A stretch of 64,000 bases of DNA from Mesorhizobium sp. 113-3-3 (GTDB lineage: Bacteria > Pseudomonadota > Alphaproteobacteria > Rhizobiales > Rhizobiaceae): NCBI RefSeq assembly GCF_016756495.1, contig NZ_AP023243.1, positions 6,018,501 through 6,082,500 on the forward strand, written 5' to 3'. Shown here in pieces: positions 37,343-44,794 of the stretch; positions within the stretch are counted from its first letter, which is position 1, and each line of letters starts with the position of its first letter. Made by a program: the position numbers and the translations under genes. Under the pieces are notes generated by a model. The model did not search any database. It saw nothing but the letters and a program-made list of their open reading frames with translations, and was not told the origin of the DNA.

Positions 37343-37363
37343 GAATTGCGGTGATAGTGCCCT
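37343..37363 (+). repeat. RAYT-associated repeat, copy 4 (degenerate)
   Basis: GAATTGCGGTGATAGTGCCC plus T, three or so changes from the consensus, 6 nt after the stop of the 218-aa gene. It occupies the same relative position as copy 1. Confidence 0.7.
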
Positions 37364-37378
37364 CTCCCACATCACGTT

Positions 37379-37401
37379 GAATTACGGAATTACAGTGCAC
37401 T
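37379..37401 (+). repeat. RAYT-associated repeat, copy 5 (rearranged)
   Basis: GAATTACGG followed by AATTACAGTGCACT: the repeat with a small internal duplication replacing TGAC, then TTTTTACC as in copy 2. It is the left boundary of the second RAYT unit. Confidence 0.75.
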
Positions 37402-37444
37402 TTTTACCTGTTCGCCTGTCTATCGCCGCGCGTAGATTGCCCGC

Positions 37445-38122
37445 ATGGCTCGCCTCGCTCGCATCGTCGTTCCCGATTTGCCGCACCACGTGACGCAGCG
37501 CGGCAACGGGCGCGCCAAGGTGTTTTTCACGCCCAGGGACTACGCACTCTACAAGACCCTGCTGGTCGAGCATTGCCGCGCCGCCAATGTCGGCATCTGG
37601 GCGTGGTGCCTTATGCCGAACCATGTTCACCTGGTCCTGACGCCGGCCGACCCCGACGGTCTGCAGCGCGCGCTCGCCAAGGTGCACCGCGCCTATGCCG
37701 GCATCATCCATGCGCGACAAAAGAAAACCGGACATTTCTGGCAAGGCCGCTTCGGCGCCGTCGCAATGGACGAGGACCACCTCCTGTCGGCGGTGTGTTA
37801 TGTCGGACTGAAACCAGTGCGCGCGGGGCTGGTGGAACAGGCGGCGGACTGGCCCTGGTCAAATGCCCGGGCGCATCTGACAGGTGAGCCCGATGGCGTC
37901 ACTGATCTGCAGCCAATGAGGGACCGACTGCCATCGTCGAGCGGGCTGTTCGATCTGGTCGAGACGGACGTCGCTGCCTTCGACGCGCTGCGCAAAGCCG
38001 AGAGCATCGGCCGACCGCTGGGCAGCGAGGCATTTCTTAACCAGATTGCCGGGCAAACTGGAAGAGCTGTGAAACCAGGAAAGCGAGGCCGGCGGGGCAA
38101 AATTAGTGCACTGTCACCGTAA
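37445..38122 (+). CDS. REP-associated tyrosine transposase (RAYT), copy 2
   Basis: 225-aa second RAYT, near-identical to the gene at 35883 along its whole length. GLPHHVTQRGN becomes DLPHHVTQRGN, the HUH motif NHVHL is kept, and the Tyr region reads CYVGLKPVRAG with Lys for the usual Asn. That change could weaken activity. Its stop lies inside the inverted repeat at 38105. Upstream bases also match those before copy 1, so the whole unit was duplicated. Confidence 0.92.
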   Translation: MARLARIVVPDLPHHVTQRGNGRAKVFFTPRDYALYKTLLVEHCRAANVGIWAWCLMPNHVHLVLTPADPDGLQRALAKVHRAYAGIIHARQKKTGHFWQGRFGAVAMDEDHLLSAVCYVGLKPVRAGLVEQAADWPWSNARAHLTGEPDGVTDLQPMRDRLPSSSGLFDLVETDVAAFDALRKAESIGRPLGSEAFLNQIAGQTGRAVKPGKRGRRGKISALSP

Positions 38123-38141
38123 TTCACTGTCACCGTAATTC
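38105..38141 (-). repeat. RAYT-associated repeat, copy 6 with a tandem partial copy
   Basis: Inverted consensus copy at 38105-38125, directly followed by a 16-nt partial repeat ACTGTCACCGTAATTC at 38126-38141. The tandem extra copy suggests slippage or a nested insertion at the end of the second RAYT unit. Confidence 0.8.
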
Positions 38142-38185
38142 GAGAAACATCTCTAAACCCATTTGACGCTGCAGGGGCGTATTAA
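38141..38185 (+). pseudogene. Possible second displaced toxin tail
   Basis: After the repeat an open frame without a start reads RETSLNPFDAAGAY and stops at 38183-38185, one base before the ATG of the next small gene. The layout matches the stump at 36561, but only 14 residues remain, so homology cannot be judged. Confidence 0.35.
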
Positions 38186-38186
38186 G

Positions 38187-38519
38187 ATGAAAATCCGTAA
38201 TAAAGGCCGCCACAAGACACACGACGTGTACGCGATAGCAGTTTACACATCGGAAGATTTCGGGCTTAGAACTAGGGCCGTATTCTATGCATTTGAAGAC
38301 GGTATGCTTGGTTTGAGCGCTGAGTCTTTTGATGAAATCGACATTGTTGATTCGAATTTGGGCGCTGATTTCAAAATTCATCCCATGGCGCACAACAAAG
38401 GATTTATGATTCTGTGGGACTACTTTGATGACATCGATCATCTTGCGAGACTTATTAATCTGGAATCCGATACGCTGGAAACATTTGAGAAGGCGCGATC
38501 CGATCGCAAGTTACGGTGA
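38187..38519 (+). CDS. Orphan protein, possible immunity gene
   Basis: 110-aa AT-rich gene with AGGGG upstream. The sequence (HDVYAIAVYTSEDFGLRTRAVFYAFEDGML, FKIHPMAHNKGFMILWDYFDDIDHLARLINLESDTLETFEKAR) looks like a compact alpha/beta immunity-type protein, but I recognise no family. Its last codons AAG TTA CGG TGA are formed by the RAYT repeat at 38511, so the natural C-terminus may have been altered by the repeat. It starts right after a putative toxin-tail stump. Confidence 0.6.
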   Translation: MKIRNKGRHKTHDVYAIAVYTSEDFGLRTRAVFYAFEDGMLGLSAESFDEIDIVDSNLGADFKIHPMAHNKGFMILWDYFDDIDHLARLINLESDTLETFEKARSDRKLR

Positions 38520-38528
38520 CAGTGCACT
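38511..38528 (+). repeat. RAYT-associated repeat, copy 7
   Basis: TTACGGTGACAGTGCACT, consensus apart from its first bases, followed by TTTTATC. It encodes the last three codons of the 110-aa gene and is the left boundary of the third, broken RAYT. Confidence 0.8.
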
Positions 38529-38572
38529 TTTATCTCTGTTCACATGGTTGCCGCTGCGTATAAATTGACCAC

Positions 38573-38707
38573 ATGGCTCGCCTTGTCCGCATTGTCGTTC
38601 CCGGTCTGCCGCACCACGTGACACAGCGCGGCAATGGGCGCACTCAAATGTTCTTCGCGCCGAAGACTACAAATTGCGGTGACAGTGCACTTTTCCCTGA
38701 CGGTTAA
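38573..38707 (+). pseudogene. Truncated third RAYT copy
   Basis: The first 29 codons (MARLVRIVVPGLPHHVTQRGN, then GRTQMFFAP) match the two intact RAYT genes. The frame then passes into the repeat at 38672 and stops at 38705-38707. The HUH and Tyr regions are gone, and upstream bases still resemble those before copies 1 and 2. An internal deletion between the 5' end of the gene and a repeat explains it. Confidence 0.8.
38672..38691 (+). repeat. RAYT-associated repeat, copy 8
   Basis: AATTGCGGTGACAGTGCACT, one change from the consensus, followed by TTTTCCC. It lies directly after the truncated RAYT and is in direct rather than inverted orientation, consistent with the deletion having joined two left-end repeats. 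Confidence 0.8.
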
Positions 38708-38913
38708 AGCCACGCCACCTCTGTAGCCCAAGGGGCAGTCCTGAGCGAGATCACGTCTCCTGAAGTAACACCCGTCCTCCACCAATATCCAGCGCTCCCA
38801 TCCTAACCCGCCCCCTCCCCCACCTACCCTGTGGATAGACCCCAAACACCGCCATCATTCCCGACATCGGCTTGCAAGAAGCCCTAGACTGAAGCCCCAG
38901 GGGAATCGGGTGG

Positions 38914-41040
38914 ATGTCGAGCAAGCCGAGTCATTGCGTCGTGTTGTTCACGCTGCTGGCTGTTGCCGGCTGCACCTCCGCGCCGGGCAAGGACTTCTTC
39001 ACCGAGACCATCGACAGCCTGCATGCCAAGAATTCGCCCCTGCGGGCGGGCTATACCGGGCCTGCCGCCGTCACTTCGGCGTCGGGCGCGGCGCAGCGCT
39101 TCAACGGCGCGCAGTATCAGGGCACCGGCCAGTTCGTGTCGTCGGGCGCCCCGGTCACCAAGGTGACGAGCGACGGTTCCGGCAAGTTCGAGCTCAATCT
39201 GGTCAATGCGCCGATCGCCGACGCGGCCAAGGCGGTGCTGGGGGACGCGCTGCACCTCAACTACATCGTCGACCCGCGCGTGCAAGGCACGGTGACGCTG
39301 CAGACCTCGCAGCCGGTGTCGCAGGATGCGCTGGTCGACATCCTGCAATCGGCGCTGGCGGTGAATGCCGCCGGCATCACCAGCCGCGGCGGCACCTACC
39401 AGATCGTGCCGCTGTCCGAGATCATGGCCTCGACGCCGCCGGTCAGCGTGCCGTCGACCTCGCCGTCCGGGCCCGGCGTCAAGGTGCAGGTGCTGCAGCT
39501 GCAATTCATCGCCGCCGACGAGATGAAGACCATTCTCGAGCCGATCACCCGCCAGGGCTCGGTGCTGCGCGTCGATTCCACCCGCAACATCATCACCGTC
39601 GCCGGCAGCGACAGCGACCTCAACGCCATTCGGGAAGCGGTCTCGGTATTCGATGTCGACTGGATGCGCGGCATGTCGGTGGCGCTGCATCCCCTGAAGA
39701 CCTCCAAGCCGGAAGCGGTCGCCGCCGAACTCGATTCGATCTTCGGCACCAAGGAGGGGCCAGGCGCCAAGCTCATCCAGTTCATCCCCAATGACCGGCT
39801 GAATTCGGTGCTGGTGATCACCTCGCGCCCGGCCTATCTGGCGCGCGCGGCGACCTGGATCAACAAGCTCGACAGGCTGGCCGAGACCAATGAAAGCCAG
39901 CTCTTCGTCTACCAGATCCAGAACCGGCCGGCCAAGGAGCTGGCATCGGTGTTGAGCTCGGTTCTCGGCACCGCGGTGAAGACCGAAGGCCAATCGGGCG
40001 GCTCGAACGTGTCGCCCGACCAGACGCCGATCGCCATGCAGTCGGACGGCGTCACGCCGGCGCCGCTGACCGGGCCCTCGCCCTCGCTGCCTCAGCAAGA
40101 CAATGAGGCGCCCGCCCATGCCACTGTTGTCGCCGATGTCGAGAACAATGCGCTGCTGATCCAGACCACGGCGCGCGACTACCAGCGCATCGAGCAGATC
40201 CTGACCAAGGTGGACGTGCTGCCGACGCAAGTCATGCTGGAAGCGGTGATCGCCGAAGTCACGCTCAACGACGATTTGAAATACGGCCTGCGCTGGTTCT
40301 TCGAGAATGGCGGCACCAAGGTCTCCGTCACCGACCTGGCCAAGGCCGCCGCGGCCGCCACCCTGCCCGGCTTCAACTGGAGCTACGCAACCGACAACAT
40401 CCAGGTGACGCTGAACGCGCTTTCCAAGGTCACCGACGTCAACGTCATTTCGGCGCCCACCATCATGGCGCTCAACAACCAGAAGGCGATCTTGCAGGTC
40501 GGCGACCAGGTGCCGATCCTGACCCAGCAATCACAGGACACCGGCAACGGCAGCGCGCCGATCATCAACTCGGTCCAGATGAAGGATACCGGCGTCATCC
40601 TGACGGTGACGCCGCGCATCAACAATGCCGGCAGGGTCATGCTCGACATCCAGCAGGAGGTCAGCAACGTCACCAAGACGGAAAGTTCCGATATCGACTC
40701 GCCGACCATCCAGCAGCGCAAGATCCAGACGCGCGTGCTGGTCAATGATGGCGAGAGCCTGGCGCTGGGCGGCCTCATCCAGCAGAACAACAATGTCGAC
40801 CGCAGCCAGGTGCCGATCCTCGGCGACATCCCGATTCTCGGCAATGCGTTCAAGCAAAAAGACGATTCCATCAGGCGCACCGAATTGATTATCTTCATCC
40901 GGCCGCATGTCGTTCGTGATATCAACGAGGCCCGCGAGGTGACCGACGAATTCCGCGGCAAGATCAGCCTGCAGACGCCGATCCAGAAGCGCCGCGGCGG
41001 CACCAAGCTGCAGCAGGATTTGAAGAGGCTGGCGTATTGA
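38914..41040 (+). CDS. gspD: Type II secretion system secretin GspD
   Basis: 708-aa outer-membrane secretin. A lipoprotein-type signal (LFTLLAVAGC) is unusual for GspD but seen in rhizobial systems. N0 domain (FELNLVNAPIADAAKAVLGDALHLNYIVDPRVQGTVTL), N1-N3 domains with VLQLQFIAADEMKTILEPIT and FVYQIQNRPAKELASVL, and the secretin core (ISAPTIMALNNQKAILQVGDQVPI, GVILTVTPRINNAGRVMLDIQQEVS, VPILGDIPILGNAFK) are all present. It starts the short plus-strand operon gspD-gspO-gspG. It is the first gene downstream of the RHS island. Confidence 0.96.
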   Translation: MSSKPSHCVVLFTLLAVAGCTSAPGKDFFTETIDSLHAKNSPLRAGYTGPAAVTSASGAAQRFNGAQYQGTGQFVSSGAPVTKVTSDGSGKFELNLVNAPIADAAKAVLGDALHLNYIVDPRVQGTVTLQTSQPVSQDALVDILQSALAVNAAGITSRGGTYQIVPLSEIMASTPPVSVPSTSPSGPGVKVQVLQLQFIAADEMKTILEPITRQGSVLRVDSTRNIITVAGSDSDLNAIREAVSVFDVDWMRGMSVALHPLKTSKPEAVAAELDSIFGTKEGPGAKLIQFIPNDRLNSVLVITSRPAYLARAATWINKLDRLAETNESQLFVYQIQNRPAKELASVLSSVLGTAVKTEGQSGGSNVSPDQTPIAMQSDGVTPAPLTGPSPSLPQQDNEAPAHATVVADVENNALLIQTTARDYQRIEQILTKVDVLPTQVMLEAVIAEVTLNDDLKYGLRWFFENGGTKVSVTDLAKAAAAATLPGFNWSYATDNIQVTLNALSKVTDVNVISAPTIMALNNQKAILQVGDQVPILTQQSQDTGNGSAPIINSVQMKDTGVILTVTPRINNAGRVMLDIQQEVSNVTKTESSDIDSPTIQQRKIQTRVLVNDGESLALGGLIQQNNNVDRSQVPILGDIPILGNAFKQKDDSIRRTELIIFIRPHVVRDINEAREVTDEFRGKISLQTPIQKRRGGTKLQQDLKRLAY

Positions 41041-41042
41041 CG

Positions 41043-41537
41043 ATGGCCACGCACCCCTCTCTCGTGCTTGCCGCCACGATCGCCCTGGCGGCTGTGCTCG
41101 CCGCCATTTCGATCACCGATTTCCGCCGGCAGATCATCCCGGACGGGCTCAACCTGGCGCTCGCCTGCATCGGCCTTCTCTATCAGATGGCGGCGGACGC
41201 AAACGGTCTGCCGGTGCAGATCCTCTTCGCCGCCGCGACCTTCGCTGCTGCCTGGCTGCTGCGGCGCGGCCATTTCCTCATGACCGGCCGCATCGGCCTC
41301 GGCCTTGGCGACGTCAAGATGCTGGCGGCCGCTTCATGCTGGATCAGCCCGCTGCTCCTGCCGGTGCTGCTGTTCATCGCCAGCGCCAGCGCTCTTTTGT
41401 TCGTCGGCGGACAGGTGGTCGCGACAGGGCCGGCGGCGGCACGGGCCCGCGTCGCCTTCGGTCCGTTCATCGCCATCGGCCTCGGCTCGAGCTGGGCGCT
41501 GGAACAATTTGCAGGTCTGGACATGGGACTGCTCTGA
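41043..41537 (+). CDS. gspO: Prepilin peptidase (type IV, A24 family)
   Basis: 164-aa membrane aspartic peptidase that cleaves and may methylate the pseudopilins. Only the peptidase core is present: the catalytic aspartates lie in SITDFRRQIIPD and GLGLGDVKML (GxGD motif), and the N-terminal methylase half of classical GspO is absent, as in CpaA-like enzymes. The ATG at 41043 lies 2 nt after the gspD stop; a TTG at 41037 is possible. The stop overlaps the gspG start. Confidence 0.92.
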   Translation: MATHPSLVLAATIALAAVLAAISITDFRRQIIPDGLNLALACIGLLYQMAADANGLPVQILFAAATFAAAWLLRRGHFLMTGRIGLGLGDVKMLAAASCWISPLLLPVLLFIASASALLFVGGQVVATGPAAARARVAFGPFIAIGLGSSWALEQFAGLDMGLL

Positions 41538-42007
41538 TGATGCGCTTTCTTCAACTCTCCGAAAAATGCCGCCGCGCCGGCAAATCCGCCGGCGAAAGCG
41601 ATAGTCGCGAAAGCGGCTTCACGCTGGTCGAGCTTCTGGTCGTGCTCGCCATCATCGCGCTGATCGCCACGCTGGCGGCGCCGCAGGTGCTGCGCTATCT
41701 CGGCGCGGCCAGGACCAATGCGGCCAAGGCGCAGATCCGCAACATCGAAAGCGCGCTCGAACTCTACTATGTCGACAATGCGAAATACCCGACCTCCGAA
41801 GAGGGGCTCAACGCCCTGGTCGCGCAGCCGGCCGGTGAAACGCGCTGGAACGGGCCTTATCTCAAGGGGACAACCGGCCTGAAGGATCCATGGGGCAGGC
41901 CCTACTCCTACGAAGTGAAGGCCGATGCCAGCGGCGTGGTCATCCGCAGCCTTGGCAAGGACGGCAAGCCCGACGGAACCGGCGAGGACCAGGACGTCAC
42001 CAACTGA
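41537..42007 (+). CDS. gspG: Type II secretion major pseudopilin GspG
   Basis: 156-aa pseudopilin with a 27-residue leader ending in Gly before FTLVELLVVLAIIALIATLAAPQVLRYL; Glu5 is present. The C-terminal domain (ALELYYVDNAKYPTSEEGLNALV, GPYLKGTTGLKDPWGRPYSYE, DGTGEDQDVTN) has the GspG Ca-binding pattern. The ATG overlaps the peptidase stop. The plus-strand operon ends here, 21 bases before the converging gspJ end. Confidence 0.96.
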   Translation: MMRFLQLSEKCRRAGKSAGESDSRESGFTLVELLVVLAIIALIATLAAPQVLRYLGAARTNAAKAQIRNIESALELYYVDNAKYPTSEEGLNALVAQPAGETRWNGPYLKGTTGLKDPWGRPYSYEVKADASGVVIRSLGKDGKPDGTGEDQDVTN

Positions 42008-42028
42008 CGGTGGTCGAAGAGCGCGCGC

Positions 42029-42754
42029 TCAATTCGTTCGAGGCGGTGCGGTGCCGGCCAGATCGAGGCGGGCAAAACCCCGCGATGAATAGGCCGCGCC
42101 ATCGCGCACCACCGAGAGAGTGAAGCGCACGGCGGCCGGCAGCCGCCGCGGCGCATTCCAGCCCGGCAGCCACGATGGCGGCGCCAGCGCATTGTCGAGA
42201 TATTCGAATTTCATCGCACTCACGCCGCCGATCAGCCTCACCGGTTCGCTCGACACCGATGCGCCGGGTTTGTTGCCGCGCCGCGTTTTCTGAACGATGG
42301 CCAGAGCGGCACCGGCCTGGCCACCATCGGCAAGCGAAACCACGATTTCGCGCAATGCGGAGGATTTGAAGCCGATCGCCTGAACGGCATTGAACTCGAT
42401 AAGGGCACCATCGCCGCTGAGATAGAGCACCTGGTCCGGCGACGATTTCGACAGCGGCAAGGGCTCGGCGTGGCTGATCGCCGTCTCGAGGAAGCGGGAT
42501 GCGGCGTCGACCTCCATCTGGAACTCGGTCGCCTTTTCGATGCGCATCATCGTTCGGGCCTGGCCGAGAAAGACCATCATCAGCGATGTGATGACGCCGA
42601 TCAGCGCCAGCCCCACCAGCACATCGATGAGCGCAAAACCCGCCACCGATGCCGGGGATTCCGGATGCGCATTGCTGCCTGACGAAGCTGCGCCTGCAAG
42701 ACGGCGGCGAACGGCGCGGACCCTCCGCCGGACGCGGGAGAGCAGCCAACTCAT
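42029..42754 (-). CDS. gspJ: Minor pseudopilin GspJ-like
   Basis: 241-aa pseudopilin with a long Arg-rich leader before FALIDVLVGLALIGVITSLMMVFL. Position +5 is Asp rather than the conserved Glu. The rest, with ASRFLETAISHAEPLPL and IGGVSAMKFEYLDN, suits GspJ: size, place at the end of the operon, and the W-rich C-terminus (PPSWLPGWNAPRRLP). Its start overlaps the gspI stop by 4 nt. Confidence 0.85.
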   Translation of the reverse strand: MSWLLSRVRRRVRAVRRRLAGAASSGSNAHPESPASVAGFALIDVLVGLALIGVITSLMMVFLGQARTMMRIEKATEFQMEVDAASRFLETAISHAEPLPLSKSSPDQVLYLSGDGALIEFNAVQAIGFKSSALREIVVSLADGGQAGAALAIVQKTRRGNKPGASVSSEPVRLIGGVSAMKFEYLDNALAPPSWLPGWNAPRRLPAAVRFTLSVVRDGAAYSSRGFARLDLAGTAPPRTN

Positions 42755-43125
42755 GGCGCGGCCGGGCCTTGCGCCGGTACAAAGGTCAGGAACGGCCCGC
42801 TTGGAAACGCCCCGCCCGGCTTCTCGATGAGAACGGCGGTCACCTTCGCTTTGGCGACATCTATCGTGCGGGTCTTCAGGGTCCAGCCGGGTTGCGCGGC
42901 GGTTTGTACCCGGGCCTCGTAGTCGGCCAGCATCATGCGAACCGTTCGGGCCGCTTCGACCTGGCGTTTGGCCGCGGCAATGCTGCGGCTGGCCAGCACG
43001 ATCGACTGGCTGGCGATGCCCAGCACCAGCGCCAGGATCGTCATGGCGACGATCATCTCCAGGATCGAGAAGCCGGCTTCGGACGAGGATTGGGGCGCCG
43101 GCGCCGTCATGGCAGGGTTCGCCAT
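42751..43125 (-). CDS. gspI: Minor pseudopilin GspI
   Basis: 124-aa pseudopilin with a short leader and FSILEMIVAMTILALVLGIAS, with Glu5 present. It then follows GspI style (SRSIAAAKRQVEAARTVRMMLADYEARVQ). Either Met at 43125 or Met at 43110 could start it; the latter makes an ATGA overlap with the gspH stop, like its neighbours, but lacks a ribosome site. Confidence 0.85.
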   Translation of the reverse strand: MANPAMTAPAPQSSSEAGFSILEMIVAMTILALVLGIASQSIVLASRSIAAAKRQVEAARTVRMMLADYEARVQTAAQPGWTLKTRTIDVAKAKVTAVLIEKPGGAFPSGPFLTFVPAQGPAAP

Positions 43126-43580
43126 GTCGGGAGCCCTGTCAGCCAGTTGACCGCGATGCGCGCGGTCCGTCCCTTTTGCTGCAGCGCGATGTCCATGCCG
43201 GAAGCGCGGCCGTCAGGAAGGAAAGTCAGGACCGTCTGCCGGTCGGCGACGACAGTCTCCTGGCCCGTGACGACGGTCATCTTGACATCGTCCGGCAAGG
43301 CCAGGCTGTCCCGTTCGCCGAAGCGGATGAGACGGCTGCCCAGATCGACAACGACCAGCCTCGGCCGGGCGGTGGCGATCGCCGATGTGCGCGACAGGCG
43401 CAACCGCATGGTGATCTCGCCGGCCACCGTCTCCAGGCTCTTGGTGCGATAGTGGCTGACCAGCCCCGGCGCGGCGATGGCCGCGACAAGCGCCATGATC
43501 GCCAGCACCACCAGCATCTCGACCAGGGTGAACCCCGCCGTTGCGTGTGCCTGTGTGTCGACTCCGCGAGCGGCGGTCAT
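43107..43580 (-). CDS. gspH: Minor pseudopilin GspH
   Basis: 157-aa pseudopilin: a 16-residue leader then FTLVEMLVVLAIMALVAAIAAPGLVSHY. The domain with ITMRLRLSRTSAIATARPRLVVVDL is characteristic of GspH. It overlaps gspF upstream by 4 nt and gspI downstream. Confidence 0.9.
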   Translation of the reverse strand: MTAARGVDTQAHATAGFTLVEMLVVLAIMALVAAIAAPGLVSHYRTKSLETVAGEITMRLRLSRTSAIATARPRLVVVDLGSRLIRFGERDSLALPDDVKMTVVTGQETVVADRQTVLTFLPDGRASGMDIALQQKGRTARIAVNWLTGLPTWRTLP

Positions 43581-44794
43581 TGCAGCGCCAGATCGTTGAT
43601 GCTGAGGATCGTGGTCATCACCGAAATGACCAGGCTGCCGACGAGAAAGCCGAGCGAAATGGTCAGCGCCGGCGTCAGCAGCTTCAGCACGGTGTCGATC
43701 CGCCGCGCTAGCGTCAGCTGAAGCATCCTGGCGGCGCGATCCAGCACCACGGGAAGCGCATTGGCCTCTTCGCCAAGGGAGACCAGCGACATTGTCGCGT
43801 GGTCGAATATCCCTGCCTTGACGATCGCGCCGTGCAGGCGCGCGCCATTGGCGACATTGTCTTCGATCGATGCGAAGCTCGCCGCCAGTGAACTCTGCCT
43901 GGAAACATTGGCGGCAAGGCCAAGCGCCTCGGTCATCGCCACGCCATTGCCGAGCAGCAGCGCAAGCGTTTCAAGATAGCGCGCGATCACCGCGTCCCTG
44001 ACCAGCCCGCCGATCAGCGGGACCTTCAACAGCCCATGCGAAAGCTGTCTTCTGGCGCCTGCGGAACGGGACACCAGGAGATAGCACAGCAGGCCGAGCA
44101 CCGCCGCCAGCGGGAAAACGAAGGGGTAGTCGCGGAACACCGTGCCGAAGGCGGAAAGCATGGTCATGGTGAAGGGCTTCGGAGCGGATGAGCCCTCGAA
44201 GATCGGCTCCAGTGCCGGCACCAGAACCGTTGCCAGAATGACCAACGCCCCGCTCATGACCAGGAGCAGGAAGGCCGGATAGGCCAGCGCCTCGATGATC
44301 GCGGCGCGGCGCTTGGCCGTCGCTTCGAACGTGTCCGCCAGCCGCTGGCAGATATAGGCCATCTTGCCGCTGCGCTCGCCGCTGGCAAGCAAAGCGGCCA
44401 CATCCGGCGTGATGCCCGGCAGAGCGGCGAAGGCTTCGGCGATCGGCCGGCCGCCGGTCGTCAGGTCAAGCACCGATTGCAGTTGCTGGCGCCGCTGCCG
44501 GTTGGCTTCGCCGGAAATGACCGCGCCCAAGGCGCGGTCGACCGTGAAGCCGGCGTTCAGGAGAACCGAAAGCTCGGAGAACAAGCGGCTGAGGTCGACC
44601 TTGCGGGTCAGCGTCAGCGCGCTGCGCCCCGGCAGGCGAAGCTGCGGCCTTTCGCTGTTTACGGGCGCAAGATGATAGGATCGGCGACCCTGCTGCGCCA
44701 ATTTCCGCGCTGCGTCCTGTTTGGTCGACGCATCGAGAACACCGGCCTCCGTCGAGCCGTCGGCCAGGTAGGCGCGATAGGCGAAGGCCGGCAT
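43577..44794 (-). CDS. gspF: Type II secretion inner-membrane platform protein GspF
   Basis: 405-aa protein with two GspF domains. The first has LFSELSVLLNAGFTVDRAL and LLASGERSGKMAYICQRLAD; the second has YLETLALLLGNGVAMTEALGLAANV and MSLVSLGEEANALPVVLDRAA. Three membrane helices are visible (AYPAFLLLVMSGALVILATVL, FPLAAVLGLLCYLLV, LLTPALTISLGFLVGSLVISVMTTIL). It anchors the ATPase to the pseudopilus base. Start and stop overlap gspE and gspH. Confidence 0.95.
   Translation of the reverse strand: MPAFAYRAYLADGSTEAGVLDASTKQDAARKLAQQGRRSYHLAPVNSERPQLRLPGRSALTLTRKVDLSRLFSELSVLLNAGFTVDRALGAVISGEANRQRRQQLQSVLDLTTGGRPIAEAFAALPGITPDVAALLASGERSGKMAYICQRLADTFEATAKRRAAIIEALAYPAFLLLVMSGALVILATVLVPALEPIFEGSSAPKPFTMTMLSAFGTVFRDYPFVFPLAAVLGLLCYLLVSRSAGARRQLSHGLLKVPLIGGLVRDAVIARYLETLALLLGNGVAMTEALGLAANVSRQSSLAASFASIEDNVANGARLHGAIVKAGIFDHATMSLVSLGEEANALPVVLDRAARMLQLTLARRIDTVLKLLTPALTISLGFLVGSLVISVMTTILSINDLALQ

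Noticed and set aside
35883..38122. A classical insertion sequence or composite transposon with the two RAYTs as ends
   Set aside because: The proteins are Y1 RAYTs, the repeats are REP-like, and no target-site duplications or second transposase type are visible.
38884..40530. A 548-codon open frame on the minus strand
   Set aside because: Antisense to gspD, whose domains are complete on the plus strand.
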